Below are positions 16,281 to 25,463 of a stretch of DNA of 64,000 nucleotides, one piece after another. The notes beneath the pieces are model-generated. The model was not told the DNA's origin. It saw nothing but the letters and a program-made list of their open reading frames with translations, and did not search any database. Location: assembly GCA_024508855.1 (NCBI GenBank), contig JANINJ010000091.1, forward strand, positions 1 to 64,000, written 5' to 3'. Numbering within the stretch: the first letter of the stretch is position 1; every line of letters starts with the position of its first letter. A program made the position numbers and the translations under genes. This DNA is from Xanthobacteraceae bacterium. Lineage in GTDB: Bacteria > Pseudomonadota > Alphaproteobacteria > Rhizobiales > Xanthobacteraceae.

Positions 16281-18182
16281 TCAGATCGTGACTTGCGTAC
16301 CGACCTCGACCACCCGCCCGGTCGGAATCTGGAAATAGTCGGTGGCGTCATTGGCCGACCGGCTCAGCGCAATAAACAATCGATCCTGCCATTTCGGCAT
16401 TTCCGACTTCGCGGCCATTTTCAGCGACCGCCTCGACACGAAGAACGACGTCGACATGATGTCGAACTGCCAGCCGAGCTTGCGCGCGATGCCGAGCGCA
16501 CGCGGCACGTTGGGCGATTCCATGAAGCCGAAGCGCAGCCGCACTGTCGCGAATTTCTCGCTGATACTTTCCATGTGAACGCGTTCGAGCGTATCGACGC
16601 GCGGCGTATGCGCCGTCTCGATCGTCAGGATGACATTGTGCTCATGCAGTACCTTGTTGTGCTTCAGGTTATGCAGCAGCGCCGTCGGCACGAAATTCGG
16701 ATCGCTGGTTAGGAACACCGCCGTGCCCTTGACGACATGCGGCGGCCGTTTTTCGAGACTCTTGATCAGGTCGAGCAGCGGGACTTCGGTGCGCCGCGTT
16801 TTCTCGATCAAGAGCGCTGCGCCGCGCCGCCAGGTCCAGATCACCGCAACCATCGTCAGGCCGAACAGCAACGGCACCCACGCGCCCTCGAACAGCTTGA
16901 GCAAATTGGCGCTGAAGAACGCGACGTCGACGACGACCAGCGGGAACACCAGCAGCGCCGCTGTGGCAGCGCGCCAATTCCACAACTTCCAGACGACGAT
17001 GAAGCCCATGATGCCGTCGGCCACCATGGTAGTCGAAACGGCAATGCCGTAGGCCGATGCCAGTCCGCTGGACGTGTGGAACAAGCCGACCAGCAGCAGG
17101 ACGCCGACGAGCAGCAGCGTGTTGACGCGCGGCAGATAGATCTGCCCCGCATGCGTCTCCGACGTGTAGCGAACCTCGAAGCGCGGCAACAGTCCGAGCT
17201 GTACCGCCTGACGCACCAGCGAATAAGCGCCGGTGATCACCGCCTGGCTCGCGATCACCGTTGCGGCGGTCGCCAATATCACCAGCGGCAGCAACAACGG
17301 CTCCGGCGCCAGGCGATAGAAAGTGTTCTCGATCGCGGCCGGGTGCGACAGGATCAATGCACCCTGCCCGAAATAGTTCAGCAGCAGTGCCGGCAGCACC
17401 AGATAAAACCACCCCGTCTGGATCGGCTTGCGGCCGAAATGCCCGAGATCGGCGTACAGCGCCTCGCCGCCCGTCACCGACAGGAAGACAAGGCCCATGA
17501 TCACGAGGCCGATGACGCCGTGATTGAGCAGGAAATAAATCGCGTACCAGGGATTGATCGCGAACAACACCGAGGGGTCATCGCTGATGTGAAGCAGCCC
17601 GAGTATGGCGATGGCGACAAACCAGACGACCATCACCGGTCCGAAAGCGCTTGCCACCCGTGCGGTTCCCCTGCTCTGCACCGAGAACAGCAGAATCAGG
17701 ATCACGATCGTCAACGGCACCACGTAGGGATCCAGCGACGGCGTCGCGAGCTTGAGACCCTCTACGGCCGACAGCACGGAGATGGCCGGCGTGATCATCG
17801 AGTCGCCGAGAAACATCGATGCGCCGACCACGCCAAGCGCCAGTAACAGCCAACTTCGGTGACCGACCGCACGCTGGCCGAGCGCCATCAGCGACAGGGT
17901 TCCACCCTCGCCGTTGTTGTCTGCCCGCAAAAGGAGCAGGACGTATTTCGCGGTAACGACGATGAACAGAGACCACAGGATCAGCGATAGCACACCGAGG
18001 ACGATCGCTTCCGTGACCTCGCCCTTCTGCGCGGCATGGGCAACGGCCTCGCGGAACGCATACAGCGGCGAGGTGCCGATGTCGCCGAAGACGACGCCGA
18101 TGCTCCCGAGCGTGAGCGCCCAAAAACTGGTCGTGACCGGTGCCTCGTTTGGGGCTTCGGTCGATGTGTCACTCACAGCCAT
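16281..18182 (-). CDS. kup: KUP-family potassium transporter, copy 2
   Basis: A 633-residue paralogue of the adjacent kup gene, with the same [21 protein letters not shown] and [16 protein letters not shown] signatures and the C-terminal [21 protein letters not shown]-terminal tails and loops differ, so the duplication is not recent. The start is uncertain: ATG 18182 (MAVSDTSTE) is chosen; GTG 18197 adds five residues, and neither has a strong SD. It imports potassium across the inner membrane, probably as a low-pH or osmotic-stress system, as Kup does elsewhere. It lies 145 bases after the motB-like gene on the same strand. Confidence 0.92.
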   Translation of the reverse strand: MAVSDTSTEAPNEAPVTTSFWALTLGSIGVVFGDIGTSPLYAFREAVAHAAQKGEVTEAIVLGVLSLILWSLFIVVTAKYVLLLLRADNNGEGGTLSLMALGQRAVGHRSWLLLALGVVGASMFLGDSMITPAISVLSAVEGLKLATPSLDPYVVPLTIVILILLFSVQSRGTARVASAFGPVMVVWFVAIAILGLLHISDDPSVLFAINPWYAIYFLLNHGVIGLVIMGLVFLSVTGGEALYADLGHFGRKPIQTGWFYLVLPALLLNYFGQGALILSHPAAIENTFYRLAPEPLLLPLVILATAATVIASQAVITGAYSLVRQAVQLGLLPRFEVRYTSETHAGQIYLPRVNTLLLVGVLLLVGLFHTSSGLASAYGIAVSTTMVADGIMGFIVVWKLWNWRAATAALLVFPLVVVDVAFFSANLLKLFEGAWVPLLFGLTMVAVIWTWRRGAALLIEKTRRTEVPLLDLIKSLEKRPPHVVKGTAVFLTSDPNFVPTALLHNLKHNKVLHEHNVILTIETAHTPRVDTLERVHMESISEKFATVRLRFGFMESPNVPRALGIARKLGWQFDIMSTSFFVSRRSLKMAAKSEMPKWQDRLFIALSRSANDATDYFQIPTGRVVEVGTQVTI

Positions 18183-18327
18183 GATGAGGGAGAACACTCT
18201 TCAGATGAATTTGATCCGGGCTATGAAGCACTCGACACCGCAGGTCAACGTCCCATCCATAGCGCTTCTGACGCCTGAGCCCCGCAAGCTAACGCAAAGG
18301 CCGGACGCAGAAAAGGAGTTGACACCA

Positions 18328-19158
18328 TCAAGGTTTTAGATTGGGCGGCAGCGGCGGATCTTCACGCATCAGCGTGATGGTCACGCGGCGGTTTGCGGCG
18401 AGCGACGGATCGTCCGGAAACAGCGGCACGCTGTCGGCCTTGCCCGAAACCGCGTAAATGTGGCTCGGCGGCAGCCCTTCCCGTTCGAGAATCTGCCGTA
18501 CTGCATTGGCGCGGTCCGCGGACAGATCGAACGCATCGTAGTCGCTACGCGTGGAAGCGTCGCCGGTCGCGGTGTGCCCGACGATCGAAACGCGCAGCGG
18601 TGTTGCCTTGAGCGGTGACGCGAGAGCCTGCAACAGCCGCCGCGTACGGTCATAAGGTACCTTGGAACCCGAGGCAAACATCGACCGCCCGTCCTGATCG
18701 ATGATCTCGAGATTGAGACCCTGTTTAGTTTCCTCGAACATCACGTTCTTGGAAATCTCGGTCAGTTCCGGCATGTCCTGCAGCGCCTGGCGCAGCGACG
18801 CAGACGCCAATGCAAACTCGCGATCGGTCTTCAGTCGCGCACCGGCGGTCTTGCTGCGCTCCTGTTCGTCGGGAGTCGGCGTATTCGACGCATCTTCCGG
18901 CGGAATGTGATCGACGTTCTTCAACCTGGGCCGCGTCGGCAGTCCGTCGGATTCGATCATCCCGGAAAAGCGCGACTCGGTCTGCACGCCGAACGCATCG
19001 CGCATCGAGCCTGCAACGATCTTGAGCTTCTGCTGATCCTGATTGGAAAACGCAACGAGCATGACGAAGAAACTCATCATCAAGCCCATGAGATCGGCGA
19101 AGGTCACGAACCAGCCGTGACCACCCCCGTGCGCATCGCCGCGTTTCTTCTTGGCCAT
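18328..19158 (-). CDS. motB: MotB-like stator protein with OmpA domain
   Basis: A 276-residue protein with one N-terminal transmembrane helix (residues 15-38) that carries the essential ion-binding Asp22 in TFADLMGLMMSFFVM, and a C-terminal OmpA-like peptidoglycan-binding domain (about 150-265, SIVGHTATGD and LSADRANAVRQIL). This is the layout of MotB/PomB. The 11-base gap after the MotA-like gene indicates a two-gene operon. No flagellar structural or chemotaxis genes are in the window, so whether this stator drives flagella or another process is open. Confidence 0.88.
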   Translation of the reverse strand: MAKKKRGDAHGGGHGWFVTFADLMGLMMSFFVMLVAFSNQDQQKLKIVAGSMRDAFGVQTESRFSGMIESDGLPTRPRLKNVDHIPPEDASNTPTPDEQERSKTAGARLKTDREFALASASLRQALQDMPELTEISKNVMFEETKQGLNLEIIDQDGRSMFASGSKVPYDRTRRLLQALASPLKATPLRVSIVGHTATGDASTRSDYDAFDLSADRANAVRQILEREGLPPSHIYAVSGKADSVPLFPDDPSLAANRRVTITLMREDPPLPPNLKP

Positions 19159-19169
19159 CGGACTACGCG

Positions 19170-19943
19170 CTAAGCCGGCACCGGCTCACCTTCTTCGTGG
19201 CGATGCTTTTCGGGCAGATAGGCCAGCAGCATTTCGCGCACCAGGGTCGGGCTCTTGGAATCGCGGATCATCAGGATGCCGTCGATGATGAGCGTACGAT
19301 TGGTTTCCTCGTCGAGCAGCTTGCCGTGCAGCTTGTCGGCGATCGGCAGACAGAACAGGTTGGCGACCAGCGCCCCGTAAAGCGTCGCCAGCAGCGCCGT
19401 CGCCATGAACGGTCCGAGCTTGGAGGGATCGGTCATGTTGGCGAACATCTGCACCATGCCGATCAGCGTGCCGATCATGCCGAAAGCCGGCGCGCAATCG
19501 CCGATGGCGCGATAGATCTTGCCGCCCTCGTCGAGATGCATCAGGAAATTGTCGCGGTCGCGTTCGAGATTGTCGCGGATGAATTCGAGATCGTAGCCGT
19601 CCGCAACGAAGCGAATGCCCTTGGCGAGGAATGGCTCATCGGTCTCGACCTTCTCCAGTCCAACCGGTCCCTGCTTGCGGGCGATCTCGGCGATCCGCGC
19701 CAACTCGTCGACGAGGTCGCGCGCCGACAGCCTGCTCATGGTGAAAGCGAACTTGGCGCCGAGCGGCAGGCCGTGAAGGATAGCGCTGAGCGGAAAACGG
19801 ATCAGCGTCGCGGCAATCGAACCGCCGAAGATGATGATCATGGCATGTTCACTGATGAACATGTGCAGATCGCCACCCATGAAAATCATCACAGTAACGA
19901 CGATTGTCCCGGCGAGAAGGCCAACGCCTGTGGTGATATCCAT
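19170..19943 (-). CDS. motA: MotA/PomA-like stator protein
   Basis: A 257-residue protein with four transmembrane segments (about residues 5-22, 30-50, 150-172, 182-203) and the conserved APAFGMIGTLIGMVQMF before the last pair. The compact length and this motif are nearer to PomA than to E. coli MotA (295). The ion used, H+ or Na+, cannot be told. ATG 19943 has GGAG six bases upstream; an earlier in-frame start at 19964 lacks this. It is followed by the MotB-like gene, and together they form the ion channel of a rotary or similar motor. Confidence 0.88.
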   Translation of the reverse strand: MDITTGVGLLAGTIVVTVMIFMGGDLHMFISEHAMIIIFGGSIAATLIRFPLSAILHGLPLGAKFAFTMSRLSARDLVDELARIAEIARKQGPVGLEKVETDEPFLAKGIRFVADGYDLEFIRDNLERDRDNFLMHLDEGGKIYRAIGDCAPAFGMIGTLIGMVQMFANMTDPSKLGPFMATALLATLYGALVANLFCLPIADKLHGKLLDEETNRTLIIDGILMIRDSKSPTLVREMLLAYLPEKHRHEEGEPVPA

Positions 19944-20193
19944 GGAGAACTCCGACGCACGCAACTGACCGTCCCGGACGGACGGCGCGGCCCGTTCTGA
20001 GCCACGTCACGACCCTAGCGTCGGCGCGATTAAAGGCGGGTAAAGGTTAAGTGCCGGAAGCGCCACTGGCGCCGCGAATGGCCCGCGCGCCGACGGCACG
20101 CTTCGCAACGGGCATTGAAAAAACGGCACAATCGGGCGTACGCGCCGTTAACGCGCCAATAACCATGTCCGCCTCAATGCAACTTGTGCGGGT

Positions 20194-20913
20194 TCAGTGG
20201 ATTTCGGAAGAACGCGCCAGCGCTTCCTTGAGCTTCTCGAGCGAGAACGACGAGCTGCGGGCGATGTCTAAGATCGGTGTCTCGCGGCGACCGCAGAGTT
20301 CGGCGGCTTCGGGCACTTTCGCTGCCACGTCAAACGGCACCACCACGGCACCGTGGCGATCGGCATGGATCAGGTCACCCGAACTCACCGTCATCCCGGC
20401 AACACGAATCTTCTCCCCGAAGCCTGCGACATGGACATGCGCATGCGACGGCCCGACCGAACCGGCCAGCGCCTGAAAGTCCGGAGCCCATTGCGGAATG
20501 TCGCGGATCGATCCGTCGGTGACGACGCCGAGGCAGCCGAGCGCCTTGTGGACGGCGCTGTTGACCTCGCCCCAGAATGCACCGAAGCCGGCATCCGGCC
20601 CATCGAGGTCCTGGATCACGCTGATCCGCGGACCGGTGCCGGTTCCGACATACTGATAATAGGCCAATCGCTGCTTCTGCTGCTCGGCGGCCGGCAGGCC
20701 CGATGGCGCCGTAGCGCGGATGGTCGCGGTACGCGCATAGCCGACGATCGGCGGCAAGTCGGGGAATGGACAGACCAATGGCCGCGTTGTGAAACCCACC
20801 GCACGCCGATGCGGCGCGACGATTTCAAGCGCGTTGCAGATGGTGGGCGTATCGTATCTGGCGAGGGCTTCGAGGGCGGTGGGCGGCAGCGGATCGGTGG
20901 CGTGATCGGTCAC
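20194..20913 (-). CDS. RraA-family protein (HMG/CHA aldolase-like fold)
   Basis: A 239-residue protein of the RraA / 4-hydroxy-4-methyl-2-oxoglutarate aldolase family. Signature stretches are LGCLGVVTDGSIRDIPQ, holding the Arg-Asp that binds Mg2+ and substrate, and SGDLIHADRHGAVVVP near residue 190. True RraA regulators of RNase E are about 160 residues, so the extra length and the aldolase residues favour an enzyme acting on a 4-hydroxy-2-oxo acid, or an uncharacterised relative. It lies downstream of pssA on the same strand, 48 bases away, and may be on the same transcript, though no functional link is apparent. Confidence 0.75.
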   Translation of the reverse strand: MTDHATDPLPPTALEALARYDTPTICNALEIVAPHRRAVGFTTRPLVCPFPDLPPIVGYARTATIRATAPSGLPAAEQQKQRLAYYQYVGTGTGPRISVIQDLDGPDAGFGAFWGEVNSAVHKALGCLGVVTDGSIRDIPQWAPDFQALAGSVGPSHAHVHVAGFGEKIRVAGMTVSSGDLIHADRHGAVVVPFDVAAKVPEAAELCGRRETPILDIARSSSFSLEKLKEALARSSEIH

Positions 20914-20961
20914 GTCTTTTTCTCCCGTTGTGGCAGCAGGATGCAGCCGATTCTTTTTACG

Positions 20962-21846
20962 TCAGTTGAGCCGCGGCGGACGCTCGTCATCGTCGTGGGG
21001 TGGCGTAGGTGCCGCGTAGGGCGAAGCACGCTCCGGGGCCACCGGAGCCAGCGGCGAGCCTGCCTGGCGGACGAATTCGCGCTCCTGATCGCGATAGGAT
21101 TTCCAGCCCAGCGGCAAGCTGAGGAGGTAAATCACCGACCCGACCGACAGGATGTGCCACGGATATCCGATCAGAAGCGCGACAGCGAACACCACTGCGA
21201 CGAATACCGGCAGCACCATTTCGGGCTCGACGCGCCAGCGCGCGGCCTTGCCCGAGAACACCGGCAGCCGCGACACCATCAGGAATGCCACCACCAGCGT
21301 ATAGGCCGCGGTCAGGGTCGCCGGCGGCATGGGGACGCCGAGAAATCCGAGATAGATCGGCAGCAGCACGGTGATCGCGCCGGCCGGCGCCGGCACGCCG
21401 GTGAAGAAATTGGCAGCAAATGGCGGCTTGTTCGGATCGTCCATGGTGGCGTTGAAACGCGCCAGCCGCAGGCCGCCGCTGATGGCGAAGATCATCGCCG
21501 CGATCCAGCCGACATTGTTGAGGTCGTGCAATTGCCAGAAATACAGGATCAGCCCGGGTGCGACGCCGAAATTGACGAAATCCGCGAGACTGTCGAGTTC
21601 GGCCCCGAATCGCGACTGGCCCTTGATGAGCCGCGCCACCCGGCCGTCGACACCGTCGAGCACCGCCGCGAACACGATCGCTGCAACCGCGAGTTCCATG
21701 CGGCCTTCGGTGGATAGGCGAATGGCCGTGAGGCCCGCGCAGATCGCCAGCAGGGTAATGACGTTCGGCACCAGCATCCGCACCGGGATCGGGCGAAACC
21801 GGCGGCGGCGCATTTCGGGGTAGCGTGGGTCGATGGGCGTCTGCAT
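20962..21846 (-). CDS. pssA: CDP-diacylglycerol-serine O-phosphatidyltransferase
   Basis: A 294-residue integral membrane enzyme that makes phosphatidylserine from CDP-diacylglycerol and serine. The CDP-alcohol phosphotransferase motif is complete: DGVDGRVAR, eight residues, G, then ELDSLAD, which supplies the metal-binding aspartates. About eight hydrophobic segments follow, and a hydrophilic Pro-rich tail of about 45 residues ends the protein. Start at ATG 21846 (MQTPIDPRYPEM). It lies 71 bases downstream of psd, so substrate and product enzymes of phosphatidylethanolamine synthesis are encoded together. Confidence 0.93.
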   Translation of the reverse strand: MQTPIDPRYPEMRRRRFRPIPVRMLVPNVITLLAICAGLTAIRLSTEGRMELAVAAIVFAAVLDGVDGRVARLIKGQSRFGAELDSLADFVNFGVAPGLILYFWQLHDLNNVGWIAAMIFAISGGLRLARFNATMDDPNKPPFAANFFTGVPAPAGAITVLLPIYLGFLGVPMPPATLTAAYTLVVAFLMVSRLPVFSGKAARWRVEPEMVLPVFVAVVFAVALLIGYPWHILSVGSVIYLLSLPLGWKSYRDQEREFVRQAGSPLAPVAPERASPYAAPTPPHDDDERPPRLN

Positions 21847-21917
21847 GTCCTCAATATAACAAGGGAACCGCTGCCCCGCCATTGGGCAAACCGGCCCCAC
21901 GACAACGCAGAAAGCCT

Positions 21918-22616
21918 TTACTGCGAACGGAACGTCGGCCCGCCATCGTTGGGTCGCAAATCGGACAGCACGGTTTCTCCGGCAACCGCGGTCTGGCCGA
22001 CCGAGACCAACGCGGTGCTGCCCTCGGGCAGATAGACGTCCAAGCGCGAGCCGAAGCGGATCAGGCCGAACCGCTCGCCTGCCCCGATCAGCTGGCCTTC
22101 CTTCACGAACGATACGATGCGCCGGGCCACGAGGCCGGCGATCTGGATCACCCCGATGCGCCCGTTGGCGGTGGAGATCACCAGCGAATTGCGCTCGTTG
22201 TCCTCGCTCGCCTTGTCGAGTTCGGCGTTGAGGAATTTGCCGGGGCGATAGGCGATGCGGTCGATGCGGCCGGCCACCGGGCTGCGGTTCACATGGCAGT
22301 TGAACACGCTCATGAAGATCGAGATGCGCAGCAACGGCTGGTCGCCGAGCCCGAGCTCTGCGGGCGGCAGCGCCGGTGCGATCATCGACACGCGCCCGTC
22401 GGCGGGCGACACCACGAGCCCTTCCCGCACCGGCGTCACCCGCACCGGATCGCGGAAGAACAGCGCGCACCACACCGTCAGCAGCGTGCCGATCCAGCCG
22501 AGCGGCGTCCAGATCCAGAACAGGATCAGGCTTGCCAGCGCAAAGCCGCCGATGAACGGATAGCCCTCCGGATGGATCGGCGGAATCTGGGCACGAATGG
22601 AATGGGCGATGGACAT
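21918..22616 (-). CDS. psd: Phosphatidylserine decarboxylase proenzyme
   Basis: A 232-residue protein, the short alphaproteobacterial form. It is expected to cleave itself between Gly189 and Ser190 in [13 protein letters not shown], turning Ser190 into the pyruvoyl group that decarboxylates phosphatidylserine to phosphatidylethanolamine. Further conserved stretches are [10 protein letters not shown] and [15 protein letters not shown]. Two N-terminal hydrophobic segments (about 20-55) attach it to the inner membrane. It lies between an Atm1-type exporter gene (50 bases upstream) and pssA (71 bases downstream), all on one strand. Confidence 0.94.
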   Translation of the reverse strand: MSIAHSIRAQIPPIHPEGYPFIGGFALASLILFWIWTPLGWIGTLLTVWCALFFRDPVRVTPVREGLVVSPADGRVSMIAPALPPAELGLGDQPLLRISIFMSVFNCHVNRSPVAGRIDRIAYRPGKFLNAELDKASEDNERNSLVISTANGRIGVIQIAGLVARRIVSFVKEGQLIGAGERFGLIRFGSRLDVYLPEGSTALVSVGQTAVAGETVLSDLRPNDGGPTFRSQ

Positions 22617-22666
22617 CGGTGATTCGACTCTGGTTGATCTCGCTGGTTCTTGTAGCAGAAAACAGG

Positions 22667-24619
22667 CTACTCCGCGGCGGCGCTCGCCACGTCGTCATCC
22701 AGCGGCGGCGGCTTGCGGTTCGGCGCCTCGTTGTCGTCGGCGACCTGCGCCAGCCGCTCGCGTGCCGCCTCGGCTTCGCGCTGCCGGTTCCACATGCTGG
22801 CATACAGGCCATCGGCCGCCAGCAATTGGCTATGGGTTCCGCGCTCGGCGATGCGGCCCTGATCCAGCACGATGATCTCGTCGGCGCCGACGATGGTGGA
22901 GAGACGGTGCGCAATCACCAGCGAGGTCCGGTTGCGCGATACCCGCTCCAGCGCGATCTGGATTTCCTGCTCGGTATGGCTGTCGAGTGCCGAGGTGGCC
23001 TCGTCCAGCACCAGGATCGGCGGCGCCTTCAGCACGGTCCGGGCGATCGCCACACGCTGCTTCTCGCCGCCGGACAATTTCAGACCGCGCTCGCCGACTT
23101 CGGTTTCGTATCCCTTCGGCGAGCGGCGGATAAAGCTATCGATCTGCGCCAGCGACGCCGCCTCCTCGACTTCCGCATCGGTCGCATCCCAGCGGCCGTA
23201 ACGGATGTTGTAGCGGATGGTGTCGTTGAACAGCACCGTATCCTGCGGCACCATGCCGATCGATGCCCGCAGCGACTCCTGCGTGACGTCACGAATGTCC
23301 TGGCCGTCGATCAGGATGCGACCACCGGAAATATCGTAGAGCCGAAACAGCAGCCGCGAGATCGTCGACTTGCCGGCACCGGACGGGCCGACGATGGCGA
23401 CGGTCTTGCCCGCCGGCACTTCGAAGCTCAGACCTTTAAGGATTGGACGTTCCGGATCGTAGGAAAACCGCACGTCTTCGAACCGCACGCTGCCGGACGC
23501 CACGGCCAGCGGCTTTGCGCCCGGCCTGTCCTTGACTTCGGGATTACGCGACAGCACGCCGAACATCTTCTCGATGTCGATCACCGCCTGCTTGATCTCG
23601 CGATAGACCATGCCCATGAAATTCAGCGGCTGGTAAAGCTGGATCATCATGGCGTTGACCATGACGAAATCGCCGACCGTATTGGTCCCGTTGCGCACGC
23701 CGATCGCGCACATCAGCATCGTCGCGGTGAGACCTGCAGTGAAAATGATCGCCTGCCCGGTATTGAGCACCGCCAGCGACGTATAGGTCTTGACGCTGGC
23801 GTGTTCGTAGCGCGCCATCGACCGGTCGTAGCGCTCGGCCTCGCGCTGTTCGGAGCCGAAATATTTCACGGTCTCGTAGTTCAGCAGCGAGTCGATGGCC
23901 TTGGTATTCGCTTCGGTATCCGAGTCGTTCATCTTGCGGCGGATTTCGATCCGCCACTCGGTCGCGATGTAGGTGTAGTACATGTACACGACGACGGTGA
24001 TAAGCGTGACGATCACGTAGCGCCAGTCGAACTGCCACAGCAGCACCGCCGTCAGCAACGCGACCTCGACGATGGTCGGCACGAGTTGCAGGATCACCAT
24101 CCGCACGATGACTTCGATGCCGAGACGGCCACGCTCCAGCACGCGGGTCAGCCCGCCGGTCTTGCGCTCGAGATGAAAGCGCAGCGACAGTTCATGCATG
24201 TGGACAAAGGTGAGATAGGCGAGCTTGCGCACCGCATGCATCGCGACCTTGGCGAAGATGCCGTCGCGCCATTGCGTGAGCACCGCCATCAATACCCGCA
24301 CTGCGCCGTAACTCGCCGTCATCAGCAACGGCGATGCGATCAGCCACATCATCCAGTTCGATGATTGCACCGGCGCGGTATCGGCGCCGGTCAGGGCATC
24401 GATCGCCCATTTGAAAGTGAACGGGACCGACAGGGTGGCAAGCTTGGCGAGCAGCAGCAGCACCAGCGACCACACCACGCGCATCTTCAGGTCCGTGCGA
24501 TCCCCCGGCCAGATATAGGGCCACAGATGCACCAGCGTACGGGTCAGCGTCGCCTTCCCGACGATCTTCTCGTCGGCCGGTGCCGGCTCTGGACTCAAGG
24601 GTGGATCGACGTCGGTCAT
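22667..24619 (-). CDS. Atm1-type ABC exporter (fused permease and ATPase)
   Basis: A 650-residue half-transporter: a six-helix permease domain (about residues 45-340) and a nucleotide-binding domain (about 375-610). Walker A is GPSGAGKST, the signature [14 protein letters not shown] and Walker [13 protein letters not shown]. The permease stretch [15 protein letters not shown] with FNYETVK-like [10 protein letters not shown] is typical of the Atm1/ABCB7/HMT1 group, which exports glutathione-linked sulfur or metal-thiol compounds needed for Fe-S and metal balance. It is probably the first gene of a unit with psd and pssA and is divergent from the LOG gene across 221 bases. Confidence 0.88.
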   Translation of the reverse strand: MTDVDPPLSPEPAPADEKIVGKATLTRTLVHLWPYIWPGDRTDLKMRVVWSLVLLLLAKLATLSVPFTFKWAIDALTGADTAPVQSSNWMMWLIASPLLMTASYGAVRVLMAVLTQWRDGIFAKVAMHAVRKLAYLTFVHMHELSLRFHLERKTGGLTRVLERGRLGIEVIVRMVILQLVPTIVEVALLTAVLLWQFDWRYVIVTLITVVVYMYYTYIATEWRIEIRRKMNDSDTEANTKAIDSLLNYETVKYFGSEQREAERYDRSMARYEHASVKTYTSLAVLNTGQAIIFTAGLTATMLMCAIGVRNGTNTVGDFVMVNAMMIQLYQPLNFMGMVYREIKQAVIDIEKMFGVLSRNPEVKDRPGAKPLAVASGSVRFEDVRFSYDPERPILKGLSFEVPAGKTVAIVGPSGAGKSTISRLLFRLYDISGGRILIDGQDIRDVTQESLRASIGMVPQDTVLFNDTIRYNIRYGRWDATDAEVEEAASLAQIDSFIRRSPKGYETEVGERGLKLSGGEKQRVAIARTVLKAPPILVLDEATSALDSHTEQEIQIALERVSRNRTSLVIAHRLSTIVGADEIIVLDQGRIAERGTHSQLLAADGLYASMWNRQREAEAARERLAQVADDNEAPNRKPPPLDDDVASAAAE

Positions 24620-24840
24620 ACGGGGCGCCTGGAACGACGGCGCACGACTACGCGGCCGCTATTGCTTCTGGATTCGATAGGTATTCTGCTCGTCATATAG
24701 AGAGTTTGCCCATCCTGCGCACCCTCCACGGCGGATTCTTTTACCGCTGACGCGGATTTGAGGGAGGGATTTCCTTTGCCAAGGCGATTGCCGCCTGCTC
24801 CCGTCTTGACGCTGTCATCGCGCGATGCCACATCGACCTG

Positions 24841-25446
24841 ATGACTGATATCAAAACCGTCTGTGTCTATTGCGGCTCAGGCCCCGGTACCAATCCCCAC
24901 TTTGTTGAAGGCGCCAAGGCGTTCGGAAAGGCCCTCGCCGAGAATGGCGTTGGCCTCGTCTATGGCGGCGGCTCGATCGGCCTGATGGGCGCGGTCGCCT
25001 CCTCGGCGCTCGACCATGGCGGCCGGGTGACCGGCATCATCCCGGACTTCCTTACCGCGCGCGAAAATGCCCTGGCCCGTGCGCAGGAGATGATCGTCAC
25101 CCACGACATGCACGAGCGCAAACGTCTGATGTTCGAACGCTCCGATGCGTTCGTCGCGCTGCCGGGCGGCGTCGGCACGCTGGAAGAACTGGTCGAACAA
25201 CTGACCTGGCAACAGCTCGGCCGCCACAGCAAGCCGATCCTGCTCGCCAATATCGATGGCTTCTGGGAGCCGCTGCTGGCGCTGCTCGCTCACATGCGCG
25301 CAACCGCCTTCATCCGGCCGACACTGGCGGTCGACATCCTCAAGGCCGAGCGGATCGAAGACATCCTGCCGAAGCTGCGCGCCGCGGCCGCCAAGGTGCC
25401 GGAAGCCGAGAAAGAGCTTTCGCCGAGCGTGGCGCGGCGGCTGTAA
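24841..25446 (+). CDS. LOG-family protein (TIGR00730, putative nucleotide 5'-monophosphate phosphoribohydrolase)
   Basis: A 201-residue Rossmann-like protein with the full LOG signature: MHERKRLMFERSDAFVALPG followed by GVGTLEE (PGGxGTxxE) at about residues 90-120, and YGGGSIGLMG near residue 41. LOG enzymes release the free base from cytokinin riboside monophosphates; bacterial members are general nucleotide phosphoribohydrolases. Whether this one makes cytokinins is not shown by the sequence. It is convergent with cimA, with a gap of only 17 bases. Confidence 0.88.
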   Translation: MTDIKTVCVYCGSGPGTNPHFVEGAKAFGKALAENGVGLVYGGGSIGLMGAVASSALDHGGRVTGIIPDFLTARENALARAQEMIVTHDMHERKRLMFERSDAFVALPGGVGTLEELVEQLTWQQLGRHSKPILLANIDGFWEPLLALLAHMRATAFIRPTLAVDILKAERIEDILPKLRAAAAKVPEAEKELSPSVARRL

Positions 25447-25463
25447 CCGCCGTCGTCTCGCCC

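Noticed and set aside
20962-22914. One 650-codon minus-strand frame covering pssA and extending over psd.
   Set aside because: Only the last 294 codons from ATG 21846 encode PssA; the remainder is out of frame with psd, which is clearly real.
22619-24364. A long plus-strand frame opposite the Atm1-type exporter (about 580 codons).
   Set aside because: It is rich in His, Arg, Asp and Gln without any family motif, as expected for the reverse of a GC-rich gene; the minus strand has a complete ABC exporter.
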